A stretch of DNA of 64,000 bases from Nonomuraea sp. MG754425 (lineage in GTDB: Bacteria > Actinomycetota > Actinomycetes > Streptosporangiales > Streptosporangiaceae): positions 1 through 64,000 of the forward strand of contig NZ_SSXE01000012.1 of assembly GCF_021699195.1 (NCBI RefSeq), given 5' to 3'. Numbering within the stretch: the stretch's first letter is position 1; every line of letters begins with the position of its first letter. The notes under the pieces are model-generated. The model was not told the origin of the DNA, ran no database searches, and saw nothing but the letters and a program-made list of their open reading frames with translations. The position numbers and the translations under genes were made by a program. Shown one piece after another: positions 1-8,202 of the stretch.

Positions 1-1071
1 ACCCAGACCCCTGCCCACCCCTGCCAGGGCTGCGGCGCCAGCGTGGCGTTCGCCCCGGGCACGACCGTCCTGCGCTGCCCGTACTGCGGCCTGGAGCAGC
101 CGATCGCCGCGCCCGACCGGCAGATCAGGGAGTTCTCCTACGACGCCTTCCTCGCCGCCAAGCCCCGCGTCCGGTCCCTGGCCCCGAACCAGTTCTGCTG
201 CCCCCGCTGCGGCGCCCGCACCGAGAGCGACGCGCTCTCCGGGGCCTGCCAGTTCTGCGGCACCCCCCTGGTCGCCGACGTGGCGAACGACACCCAGATC
301 GCCCCCGAGGCCGTGCTCCCGTTCGGGATCGACCGGGACGGCGCCAGGCAGGCGCTGCGCGCGTGGGTGAAGAGCCGCTGGTTCGCCCCGAACCGTCTCA
401 AGAAGGTCACCGAGGCGGAGACGATGAAGAGCACGTACCTGCCGCACTGGACGTTCGACGCCCGCACCGTCTCCGACTACACCGGTCAGCGCGGCCAGCA
501 CTACTGGGTGAACACGAGCTACACCGACTCCAACGGCAAGCAGCAGACCCGTCGTGAACGGCGTACTCGCTGGTACCCGGCGAGCGGCAGGGTGGCGCGC
601 GACTTCGACGACCTGCTCACGGCGGCGACGCGGCAGCTCCCGCGGGAGCGGCTGGTCGCGCTGGAGCCCTGGCCGCTGGAGCGCGCGATGCCGTTCGACC
701 CCGCCTACGTGGCCGGGCACCACACCCTGCGGTACGACACCGAGCCGCAGGAGGGCATGGAGCAGGTCAAACGCGTCATGGCCGAGATCATCCAGGTCGA
801 CTGCCGCGGCGACATCGGCGGCGACGAACAACGGGTGCACTCGGTACGCACGACCTACGCGGACGAGACGTTCAAGCTGGTGCTGCTCCCGGTCTGGGTG
901 GGCAGCTACCTGCTGGGCGGGAAGACGTACCAGGTGCTGGTCAACGGGGCGAGCGGCGAGGTCCAGGGCGACCGGCCGTACAGCGTGGTGAAGATCACCC
1001 TGGCGGTGCTGGCCGCGGTGGCGGTGCTCGCGGGGGTCGCGCTCTGGCTTTACCTGGAGAACCGCGCGTAA
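1..1071 (+). CDS. Zinc-ribbon membrane-anchored protein, 5' end outside window
   Basis: The reading frame is open from base 1, so the true start is upstream; 356 residues are visible. The N-terminal part has four CxxC pairs (CQGC, CPYC, CPRC, CQFC in about the first 80 visible residues), which form two zinc-ribbon pairs. A long hydrophilic central region follows, and one hydrophobic segment sits at the very C-terminus (last 25 residues), so the protein is probably tail-anchored with the ribbons in the cytoplasm. Such proteins are often labelled TFIIB-type zinc ribbon or primosomal-N'-like proteins on the ribbons alone; no helicase motifs are present. Its function is unknown. The next gene starts 9 bp downstream on the same strand, so co-transcription is likely. 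Confidence 0.8.
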   Translation, partial: TQTPAHPCQGCGASVAFAPGTTVLRCPYCGLEQPIAAPDRQIREFSYDAFLAAKPRVRSLAPNQFCCPRCGARTESDALSGACQFCGTPLVADVANDTQIAPEAVLPFGIDRDGARQALRAWVKSRWFAPNRLKKVTEAETMKSTYLPHWTFDARTVSDYTGQRGQHYWVNTSYTDSNGKQQTRRERRTRWYPASGRVARDFDDLLTAATRQLPRERLVALEPWPLERAMPFDPAYVAGHHTLRYDTEPQEGMEQVKRVMAEIIQVDCRGDIGGDEQRVHSVRTTYADETFKLVLLPVWVGSYLLGGKTYQVLVNGASGEVQGDRPYSVVKITLAVLAAVAVLAGVALWLYLENRA

Positions 1072-1080
1072 CCTGAGCCA

Positions 1081-2043
1081 ATGCTCCGCCGCTTGCTGCG
1101 CATCGTCCTGGCCCTGGTCGCGCTGGGTTTCCTGGGCTACGGGCTGGCCGCCAACTGGGGCGAGACCACGACCGTGCTGGGCGCGATGTCACCGTGGGCG
1201 GTGCTCGGGTCGTTCGTCGCGGTGCTGGCCGGGCAGTTCTGCATGTTGCTGGCCTGGCGGGAGATCCTGGCGGGGCTCGGCACGCGAGTGCCGGTGCGGA
1301 TCGCCGGGCGGATCATGTTCGTGGGGCAACTCGGGAAGTACATCCCGGGCGCGGTGTGGGCGTACGCGGCGATGATGGAGCTCGGGCGCGATCACGGCAG
1401 CCCGCCGCGGCGCACGTTCGCGACGATCTCCCTGGGGCTGGTGATCAACCTCGGGGTGGCGATCTCGATCGCCGCCGCCACGCTGGGCACGCTGGAGTCG
1501 GTCCGGCAGATCTGGTACGTCGTGCTGCTCGTGCCGGTGATCATCGTGTGCCTGCATCCGAAGGTGCTCACCTGGGGGCTCAACCTGGCGCTGCGCGTCG
1601 CGCGCAGGGAGCCGCTGGAGAGCGTGCTGCCGGGCCGTACGGTGCTGGTCGCGGTGGCCTGGACGGCGCTGGGCTGGCTCATCTACGGCCTGCACATCTG
1701 GCTCGTCGCCAGCCACGCCGACCTGTACGTGATCTCGACCGGGGCCTACGCCTTCGCCTGGGCGATCGGCATCCTGACCGTGGTCGTGCCGGCCGGGGTC
1801 GGGGTCAGGGAGGGCGCTCTCGTGCTCGCGCTCGGGCCGGTCATCGGCACTCCGGCCGCGCTCGCGGTGGGGATCGTGTCGCGGCTGGCGTTCACGCTGG
1901 GCGACGCGGCGGCGGCCGGCATCGCGTTCGTGCTGGGCCGTCAGGCGGCGCCGAGCAGCGCCCCCGCGTACGCCGACCAGAACGGCTCGGGATCGACCGC
2001 CTTGACGCCCGACCGCAACCTCTCGGGCTCGCCGGAGGCGTAG
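1081..2043 (+). CDS. Lysylphosphatidylglycerol synthase-type TM (UPF0104) flippase-like protein
   Basis: This 320-residue polytopic membrane protein has about eight hydrophobic segments. It carries the family hallmarks GQLGKYIPGAVW (about residues 81-92) and PAGVGVREGALVLAL (about 239-253), typical of the LPG_synthase_TM fold (PF03706). There is no cytosolic lysyl-transferase domain, so it is not an MprF; stand-alone members commonly sit with glycosyltransferases and are thought to move lipid-linked substrates. The last 103 bp overlap the 3' end of the convergent GT4 gene, and the residues encoded there (about 287-320) are hydrophilic and low-complexity. The ATG at 1081 gives a normal membrane N-terminus. 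A role in glycolipid transport is inferred from family and context. Confidence 0.85.
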   Translation: MLRRLLRIVLALVALGFLGYGLAANWGETTTVLGAMSPWAVLGSFVAVLAGQFCMLLAWREILAGLGTRVPVRIAGRIMFVGQLGKYIPGAVWAYAAMMELGRDHGSPPRRTFATISLGLVINLGVAISIAAATLGTLESVRQIWYVVLLVPVIIVCLHPKVLTWGLNLALRVARREPLESVLPGRTVLVAVAWTALGWLIYGLHIWLVASHADLYVISTGAYAFAWAIGILTVVVPAGVGVREGALVLALGPVIGTPAALAVGIVSRLAFTLGDAAAAGIAFVLGRQAAPSSAPAYADQNGSGSTALTPDRNLSGSPEA

Positions 2044-3014
2044 AACCGCTCGATCGCCTCGCGCAGCGCCCCGGCGTCGCCCGGCTCGACCAGCAGCCCG
2101 TCGACGCCGTCGGTGACGTGGTCGGCCAGTGCGCCGACGCGGGTGGCGATCACGGGCACGCCGTGCTCGTGCGCGAGCCACACGTTCTGGCTGGCGGTGG
2201 CGTTGCGGTAGGGCAGCACGAGCGCGTCGGCCGCGGCGAACAGCGCCGGCACGTCATCGGCGGCGACGTACCCGGGGCGCAGTTCCACGCGGTCGCCGAT
2301 GCCCAGTTCGCCGATCAGCGCCCGGGTCTCGTCGAGCCCGCCCCAGAACTCGCCGGCGACCGTCAGCCCGATGCCCTCGGGCAGCGCCCGGAGCAGCAGG
2401 TCCAGTCCCTTGTACGGCCGCACCATGCCGAAGAACAGCAGCCTGCGGCGCACCTCCTGGCCGGCGCTCTCCCCGGCCGCGGACGGCAGGTGCGGCGGCA
2501 GCCCCGCCACGCTGACCCGGCTGGACGTGAGCCCCCTGGCCAGCCCGGCCTGCTCCTCGGAGTGTGCCAGCACGCCGTCGACCCGCTTGAGCAGGGCCTT
2601 CATCAGCGGCTCGTCGTACGGCTTGCGCTCGTGCGGCAGCACGTTGTGGCACAGGGCGACGACCGGGGTCCTGCGCCCGATTCCGTACAGGATGCCGAGG
2701 TAGGCGGGCACCTGGATCGGGCTCAGCACCGCCAGCACGACCAGATCGGCCGAGCGCAACCGCCGTCCGGCCGTCACCCAGCCGTCGGGCCGCCGCCAGT
2801 CGAGCCGCCGCGCGGTCTTCGGATAGGGCGTGCCCTCGGGCGCGGAGATCGTCTGCTGCCCGGGGTAGAGGAAGGACGGATACTGCGCCCGCCACGACTC
2901 GATCACCACGTCGTGGCCGAGCGCCGCCAGCCGGTGCGCCAGCTCGGTGGTGTGCTGGGCCCCGCCCCCCTTGTACGGATAGGTCGGGCCGACGATCGCG
3001 ATCCGCAACGTCAC
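1941..3014 (-). CDS. GT4-family glycosyltransferase
   Basis: This 357-residue GT-B fold enzyme begins RIAIVGPTYPYKGGGAQH, the nucleotide-sugar transferase N-domain with a glycine-rich loop. In the C-domain it carries the segments LLFFGMVRPYKGLDLLL, ALVLPYRNATASQ and VIATRVGALADHV, with the GT4 acceptor/donor-site pattern (a glutamate in AHEHGVPVIA rather than the usual EAxAxG). The GTG start at 3014 overlaps the stop of the upstream GT2 gene by 4 nt (GTGA), so the two are translationally coupled. It probably adds a sugar to a lipid-linked intermediate at the inner membrane face; donor and acceptor cannot be read from sequence. Its 3' end overlaps the convergent membrane-protein gene. Confidence 0.88.
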   Translation of the reverse strand: MTLRIAIVGPTYPYKGGGAQHTTELAHRLAALGHDVVIESWRAQYPSFLYPGQQTISAPEGTPYPKTARRLDWRRPDGWVTAGRRLRSADLVVLAVLSPIQVPAYLGILYGIGRRTPVVALCHNVLPHERKPYDEPLMKALLKRVDGVLAHSEEQAGLARGLTSSRVSVAGLPPHLPSAAGESAGQEVRRRLLFFGMVRPYKGLDLLLRALPEGIGLTVAGEFWGGLDETRALIGELGIGDRVELRPGYVAADDVPALFAAADALVLPYRNATASQNVWLAHEHGVPVIATRVGALADHVTDGVDGLLVEPGDAGALREAIERFYASGEPERLRSGVKAVDPEPFWSAYAGALLGAA

Positions 3015-3940
3015 TCTCCCCGCGAGCGCACGATCAGGTCGGCGAGCAGCGCCACCGACCCGATCAACATCCCGGACAGGAAGATCATGACGGTGTTGGC
3101 GGGGAAGTAGAACGGGTGCTGGATCATGTCCCAGACGCCCTTGACGAACCCGATGGCCACCAGCCACAACGCGGGCGGCATGAGCACCTTGAGCGGGTTG
3201 AAGTACATGATCATCCGCAGCACCTGCAGGATGTAGCGGTAGGCGTCGGAGACGAAGCTGAACTTCGACTTGCCCGCCCGCTTGGCGTACTCGGTCTGCA
3301 GGTAGTGCACGTCGTGCTGGTTCGACAGGAACGACAGCGTGATCGTGGTGACGCAGGAGAAGCCGGGGGGCAGCAGCCGCAGGTAGGGCCGGGCCACCGC
3401 CTTGCGGAAGGCGCGCAGGCCGGAGTTGAGGTCGGGGATCTTCTGCCCGGCGAGCATCTCCGCCACCTTGCGGATCACCCACTTGGCCGGGACGCGCAGC
3501 AGCTTGTGCGAGCCCTCCTCGCTGGTGCGGGCCCCGACCACCATGTCGATGGTGGCGTCCTTCTCCAGGATCTGCACCAACTCGGGGATGCGCTCGTTGG
3601 CGTAGGACATGTCGGCGTCGGTCCAGACGACGATCTCGCCCCTGGCCTCCTGCGAGCCGATGCGCCGCACGGTGCCCGCGCCGCCGTTGCGGTGGAAGGC
3701 GCGGATGCGCAGGTGGGGGTAGTCGGGCGCGGCCTGCTTGAGCCTGGACAGGGTCTCGTCGGTCGAGCAGTCGTCCACGGCGACCAGTTCGTAGGTGTAG
3801 CCGCTCGAGTCCATCGCCCTGGTGATGCGCTCCACCTCGTCGAGGACGTGATCCTGCTCGTTGTAGCAGGGCAGGACGATCGTGACGTACGGCGCTTCTT
3901 CCACGGCAATTCCACTCTTGGGGGTCTCAAGCGTGCTCAC
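3011..3940 (-). CDS. GT2 polyprenyl-phosphate glycosyltransferase (DPM1/ArnC-like) with C-terminal TM segments
   Basis: This 309-residue protein has a GT-A domain (about residues 18-230) with VTIVLPCYNEQ, the VAVDDCSTD acidic loop and the metal-binding WTDADMS motif. Two membrane segments follow near the C-terminus (about 250-305). That architecture is typical of enzymes that load a sugar on undecaprenyl or polyprenyl phosphate at the cytoplasmic membrane. The start is GTG at 3940; no better in-frame start precedes the conserved domain. It is coupled (4-nt overlap) to the GT4 gene. The polyprenyl-phosphate-sugar it may make would suit the polytopic GT-C proteins encoded next door, which use such donors. 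The specific sugar is unknown. Confidence 0.85.
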   Translation of the reverse strand: MSTLETPKSGIAVEEAPYVTIVLPCYNEQDHVLDEVERITRAMDSSGYTYELVAVDDCSTDETLSRLKQAAPDYPHLRIRAFHRNGGAGTVRRIGSQEARGEIVVWTDADMSYANERIPELVQILEKDATIDMVVGARTSEEGSHKLLRVPAKWVIRKVAEMLAGQKIPDLNSGLRAFRKAVARPYLRLLPPGFSCVTTITLSFLSNQHDVHYLQTEYAKRAGKSKFSFVSDAYRYILQVLRMIMYFNPLKVLMPPALWLVAIGFVKGVWDMIQHPFYFPANTVMIFLSGMLIGSVALLADLIVRSRGE

Positions 3941-4035
3941 GGGGGTCGAGGTTACTCTGCCCAGCCAAAGGCCGAGTCCACATCAGCCCAGCGGGGGCCC
4001 CGATTCCCGGATCTCTCATACCAGTCTGGCCCATT

Positions 4036-6066
4036 TCACTGCGGGCCCGCGACCGCCATCCACACGTTCATCCGCAGTGACCACGTGCCGTCCGGAGCCT
4101 CGGTGAGCGAGCGCTCGTCCTGGCGGGTGACCAGCTCGATGACCTGCGCAGCCGCCCCGTACGGTGCGACCTGCCCCTCCTCGGCCCCCAGCACGACGGG
4201 CACCCGGCCCGCCGCCCGCACCCGCTCCGCCAGCCGGCGCACCTCGAACTCGGCGGCCAGGTCGGAGCCCTGACGCGCCACCTTCGCCGCCGGCTTCCCG
4301 CACATGCCCCGCACCACCTGCGTGAACCGGTCGCCGGTGACCCGCTCGACGGCCAGCACCGAGGCGTCGGCCGGGAGCTTCGCGCACATCGCCGCGACCG
4401 CCGCCGCCTCCCCCCGCTCGACCGGCGTGAACGCCGTCCCGATCGAGGTCACGGCGGGCGGCACGAGCACGAGCAGCACCGCCGTCGCCATGCCCCACTT
4501 CAGCACGAGCGGCCCGTGCCGGTCGGTGAGCCGGCGCAACCTCGCCAGCCCGTACGCGGCCAGCAGGATCATCCCGGGGATCACGACCGGGACCAGGCGG
4601 CGGGCGGCCCACGGGTGGTCGGGGGTGATCTCGGGCCGCAGCAGCGTCGTGACGGTGGTCCAGCCCACGATCGCGAGCGGCAGCAGCCACTCGAACGACG
4701 AGCCGTCGCGCAGCAGCCTGCGTACGAGCAGGGCGGCGGCGATCGTGGCCAGCACGACGGCGGGGAGGCCGACGTACCAGGCCACCCAGTGCAGGGAGTT
4801 CTCGAAGTAGAGCCGCGTGCCGTCGGCGGGCAGGCCGTTGGCCCGCTGGATCTGCTCGATCATCTCGTACGTGCGGCGGTCGTCCGCGCTCAGCGGGTCG
4901 CGGGTCACGGTCTGCACCCACGGGCGCGCGTACAGGGCCGCCATCAGCAGCACGACCAGCACCGCCCCGGTCCTCGGGGCCCAGCGCGGCAGCCGCACCC
5001 GGGCCAGGACGGGGGCGGCGGCCGTACCGGCCGCGGTGAGCGCGAGCACGACCCCGCCGATGGCCAGCAGCGGCAGCACCGAGCCGGACAGGTACGCCAG
5101 GTACGGACGGGCCAGCAGGTACGCCGCCGCCATCCCGGTCCCGGCCCCGGCCACCAGCCCCAGCAGCAGCGGCGCCCCGACCACGCCCTCCGGCCTGCGC
5201 AACCGCCGCATGGCGAGCAGCAACCCGGCGAACGCCAGTGCCGGCAGCACGTCGCGCAGCCCGTCCACGCGCACCAGGACGGCCAGCCCGAGCACCAGCC
5301 CGGCCAGCAGCGCCCGGCCCCGCTCCCGCCGGGCCAGCGCGTCGTGCGCCAGCGCCAGCCCGCCGAACAGCAGGATCAGCGACGGGATCTCGCTGAACGT
5401 GGTGCGCGAGGTGTAGATGATCGGCAGGCTCACGGCGAAGGCCGTCGCCGCCACCACCGCCCACCGGGCCCCCGCCAGCCGCGCCACCACCCCGGCCACC
5501 GTGAGCACGGCCAGCGCGCCCAGCACGGCCGGCACCAGGTAGGGCACGCCCAGCCAGTAGCCGATCGCGAACAACATCGGCGAGCCCGGCATGAACTGCG
5601 GCGACACCGCCCCGTCCGCGCCGAAGAACCCGACGCTGACGAACTCCAGCGCGGGATCCGGCCCGCCGAACGCCTCGGCCTGGACGGGGATGGGCAGCGA
5701 GCCGTGGCCGGCGATCCAGGCGGCGTACTGGGCGTAGGTGGCGGGATCGCGCCTGACGGCGATCTGCTCGCTGTGCATGATCGCGTTGACCACGCCCGAC
5801 GCGAGGGCCACCCCCAAGACACCGGCGACCTGCCACGTCCGGGCCTCGCCGCGCTCGGCATCGCCCTCGGCCGCGGCGTCGCCGAGCCGCCGGACGCCCG
5901 CCCAGCACAGCAGCGCGGCCAGCGGCACCCCGAGCAGCGCGGCGGGCAGCGGCGCGAACCGGCCGAGCAGCAGCAGCGGCAACCCCGCCAGCAGCCAGCC
6001 CGCCACGGCCAGCGCCGGCAGCACGGACAGCGTGGCGAGCATCCGGCCGGGTCGATCGAGTCCCAT
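4036..6066 (-). CDS. Polytopic membrane protein, GT-C glycosyltransferase-like
   Basis: This 676-residue protein begins MGLDRPGRMLATLSVLPALA and has a dozen or so hydrophobic segments through about residue 490, then a C-terminal soluble domain of roughly 150 residues. An acidic first periplasmic loop and an Arg/Asp-rich segment near the centre (VTRDPLSADDRRTYEM) fit polyprenyl-phosphate-dependent GT-C transferases, but I see no decisive signature. The ATG at 6066 is chosen because upstream codons in this frame read through Pro/Arg-rich non-coding sequence. Its divergent neighbour at 6340 encodes a similar membrane protein, and the polyprenyl-sugar synthase lies downstream. Function is inferred from topology and context only. 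Confidence 0.75.
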   Translation of the reverse strand: MGLDRPGRMLATLSVLPALAVAGWLLAGLPLLLLGRFAPLPAALLGVPLAALLCWAGVRRLGDAAAEGDAERGEARTWQVAGVLGVALASGVVNAIMHSEQIAVRRDPATYAQYAAWIAGHGSLPIPVQAEAFGGPDPALEFVSVGFFGADGAVSPQFMPGSPMLFAIGYWLGVPYLVPAVLGALAVLTVAGVVARLAGARWAVVAATAFAVSLPIIYTSRTTFSEIPSLILLFGGLALAHDALARRERGRALLAGLVLGLAVLVRVDGLRDVLPALAFAGLLLAMRRLRRPEGVVGAPLLLGLVAGAGTGMAAAYLLARPYLAYLSGSVLPLLAIGGVVLALTAAGTAAAPVLARVRLPRWAPRTGAVLVVLLMAALYARPWVQTVTRDPLSADDRRTYEMIEQIQRANGLPADGTRLYFENSLHWVAWYVGLPAVVLATIAAALLVRRLLRDGSSFEWLLPLAIVGWTTVTTLLRPEITPDHPWAARRLVPVVIPGMILLAAYGLARLRRLTDRHGPLVLKWGMATAVLLVLVPPAVTSIGTAFTPVERGEAAAVAAMCAKLPADASVLAVERVTGDRFTQVVRGMCGKPAAKVARQGSDLAAEFEVRRLAERVRAAGRVPVVLGAEEGQVAPYGAAAQVIELVTRQDERSLTEAPDGTWSLRMNVWMAVAGPQ

Positions 6067-6339
6067 CGGAGAGCGAGCGTATCCAACCCCAGGACCCGGC
6101 CGCCCCACCCGCACGCCGCACCGGCCGCGGGAAGGCCGGGGTGACTCCGAAGGAACCGGCCGCCCACGCGCACGCCGGCCGCACCGCACCGCACGAGGAC
6201 AGGGGGCAACCCCGCAAGAACCAGTCCCACCCGCACGCCGGCCCGGCCGCACGAGGGCCGGTCGCCCCACCCGCAAGGCGGCCGACCGGCAGCGCGGCAC
6301 GGGCACGGCGCGCTCGCCGGGGCCGGTAGCGTACGCAAC

Positions 6340-8064
6340 GTGCCGGAAGAAGCGGGTGAACGTGCATTGAGGTCGGAGGCTCGCGAAGGGGAGCCCGCGA
6401 AGACCGACCAGGGCTCGAAAGCTCGCGAAGGAGAACCCGCGAAGACCGACCAAGCCTCGGAAGCTCGCGAAGAGACGCCCGCGAAGACCGACCGAGCCTC
6501 GGAAGCTCGCGAAGAGACGCCCGCGAAGACCGACCGAGCCTCGGAGGCTCGCGAGGAGACGCCCGCCAGGACTGGCCGGGGCCGCCGCCGGCTGCCGCGC
6601 GATCCGCGGCGCTGGGCGCGCCGGCATGTGTGGTTCCTGGCCGTCCTGGCCGTCGGGACGATCCTGCGGGTCCTGGCCATGCTCGGCTACCGCCCGGCCC
6701 TCTGGTTCCCCGACACCTACACCTACGTGGTCACCGTCTTCAGGCCCCGTCCCGACCTCGTGCGCCCGGCCGGCTACTCCATGTTCCTCAAGCTGCTGGA
6801 GCCCCTGCACTCGTTCGGCGTGGTGGCGGCGGCCCAGCACCTGCTCGGCCTGGCCACCGGCGTCCTGGTCTACCTGGCCGCCCGCCGGGTGGCCAGGCGC
6901 GCGCCGAGGTGGGTGGCGACGCTGGCGGCGGCTCCGGTGCTGCTGGACGCGTACCAGATCGAGCTGGAGCACCTGCTCGTCTCGGACACGCTGTTCACGT
7001 TCCTGGTCGTGGCCGCCGTGGCGCTGTGCACGACCCGCCGGACGGGTGCCGTCGCCGCCATCGGCCTGCTGCTGGCCGCCGCGACGCTCACCAGGACGGT
7101 CGGCCAGCCGCTCATCGTGGTGCTGGCCGCCTGGTTCGCGCTGCGCGGCCGGCTCGGCTCGTCGGGCTCGCTGTCGCGCCGGCTCAGGCCCGCCGGCGTG
7201 CTGCTGGCCGCCGCCCTGGTGCCGGTCCTCGCGTACGGGGCCTGGTTCTACGCCACGTACCAGCGGGTCGGCCTGGTCGGCGCGAACGGCGTCTTCATGT
7301 ACGCCCGGACGATGTCCTTCGCCGACTGCGCCGAGATGAACCCGCCGGCCGACCTGCGGGTGCTGTGCGACCCGCGCCCGCCTGAGCGGCGCCCGCCGTC
7401 GCAGGAGTACATCTGGGCCGCGGACTCCCCGCTGGTGCTGCGGCCGGGCATCACGTTCACGAAGGAGAACGACGACCTGGCGGCCAGGTTCGCGACGCTG
7501 GCGATCACCACGCAGCCGCTCGACTACGCCGCCTCCGTGCTGCGCGAGGCGGGCCGCACGTTCACCTGGGACCGGCCGGTCTACCCCGACGCCGAGATCT
7601 ACGGCTATTACCAGTTTCCGGTCACCGAGCCCGGACCACCTGGCCGCTATCCCGCGCAGGTCGGTGCCGACTATGCCAAGCTCTACGAGCAGGGCGCGAT
7701 CGGCACGGAGATCGTGGAGCCCTTCGCCGGATGGTTGCGGGCCTACCAGAACATGGTGCGGCTGCCCGGCCCGGTGCTCCTGGGGATCTTGCTCGTGCCA
7801 CCGGTGGCGGCGTTCGCCCGCAGGCGCGAGGCGGCGCGTCTGGCGGCGGGCCCGGTCTGGCTGGTGCCCTGGTCGGTGGCCGTCGTGCTGCTGATCACAC
7901 CGGCCGCGGCCGCGGAGTTCGACTACCGGTACGTGTTGCCGGCCGTGCCCCTGGCCTGTCTGGCGGCGGCCCAGAGCATCAGGCCCGACCTACTCCGACA
8001 AACCGGTGGCGATCAGAGGGCGAAAGAGTTTGGCAATGATATTCCACCCAATGTCCGGCTCTGA
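6340..8064 (+). CDS. Polytopic GT-C-like membrane protein with repeat N-terminus
   Basis: This 574-residue protein starts at GTG 6340. Residues 14 to about 80 are hydrophilic and consist of five imperfect copies of a 14-residue unit (consensus AREETPAKTDRASE) encoded by a 42-bp tandem repeat. An Arg-rich stretch follows, then about ten hydrophobic segments. The first periplasmic loop contains WFPDTYTYV, resembling the acidic catalytic loop of polyprenyl-phosphate-sugar-dependent GT-C enzymes; that reading is inference. The extension is charged and should lie in the cytoplasm. A start nearer the first membrane helix is possible, but no better ribosome-binding site was evident. Both neighbours are surface-polymer genes. 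Confidence 0.75.
   Translation: MPEEAGERALRSEAREGEPAKTDQGSKAREGEPAKTDQASEAREETPAKTDRASEAREETPAKTDRASEAREETPARTGRGRRRLPRDPRRWARRHVWFLAVLAVGTILRVLAMLGYRPALWFPDTYTYVVTVFRPRPDLVRPAGYSMFLKLLEPLHSFGVVAAAQHLLGLATGVLVYLAARRVARRAPRWVATLAAAPVLLDAYQIELEHLLVSDTLFTFLVVAAVALCTTRRTGAVAAIGLLLAAATLTRTVGQPLIVVLAAWFALRGRLGSSGSLSRRLRPAGVLLAAALVPVLAYGAWFYATYQRVGLVGANGVFMYARTMSFADCAEMNPPADLRVLCDPRPPERRPPSQEYIWAADSPLVLRPGITFTKENDDLAARFATLAITTQPLDYAASVLREAGRTFTWDRPVYPDAEIYGYYQFPVTEPGPPGRYPAQVGADYAKLYEQGAIGTEIVEPFAGWLRAYQNMVRLPGPVLLGILLVPPVAAFARRREAARLAAGPVWLVPWSVAVVLLITPAAAAEFDYRYVLPAVPLACLAAAQSIRPDLLRQTGGDQRAKEFGNDIPPNVRL
6379..6585. repeat. 42-bp in-frame minisatellite, five units
   Basis: Five head-to-tail copies of a 42-bp unit start at 6379, 6421, 6463, 6505 and 6547, each opening with GCTCGCGA. 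Units 3 and 4 are almost identical, units 1 and 2 differ more, and unit 5 is partial. The unit length is a multiple of three, so gain or loss of copies would keep the frame and only change the length of the charged N-terminal region of the membrane protein. Confidence 0.9.
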
Positions 8065-8202
8065 GTATGCTTTCCCGCGGAAACATCACACCCGGGTCAC
8101 GGTCATTCCCCGTGATCATGGCTCGGAGCACGCCGTACGTGACCTAGTCTCGTGGCGCGGAGCGATCAATCCGGCGGCGCAAGGAGTGAGGCTAAGGGCC
8201 GT

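Noticed and set aside
1194-3110. A 638-codon + strand frame across the flippase and GT4 genes
   Set aside because: The translation is Arg/Gly/Ala/His low complexity; two recognisable proteins account for the same DNA.
6379-6585. The 42-bp tandem repeat as a CRISPR array
   Set aside because: Units are directly adjacent with no unique spacers and are in frame with a membrane-protein gene; no cas gene is nearby.
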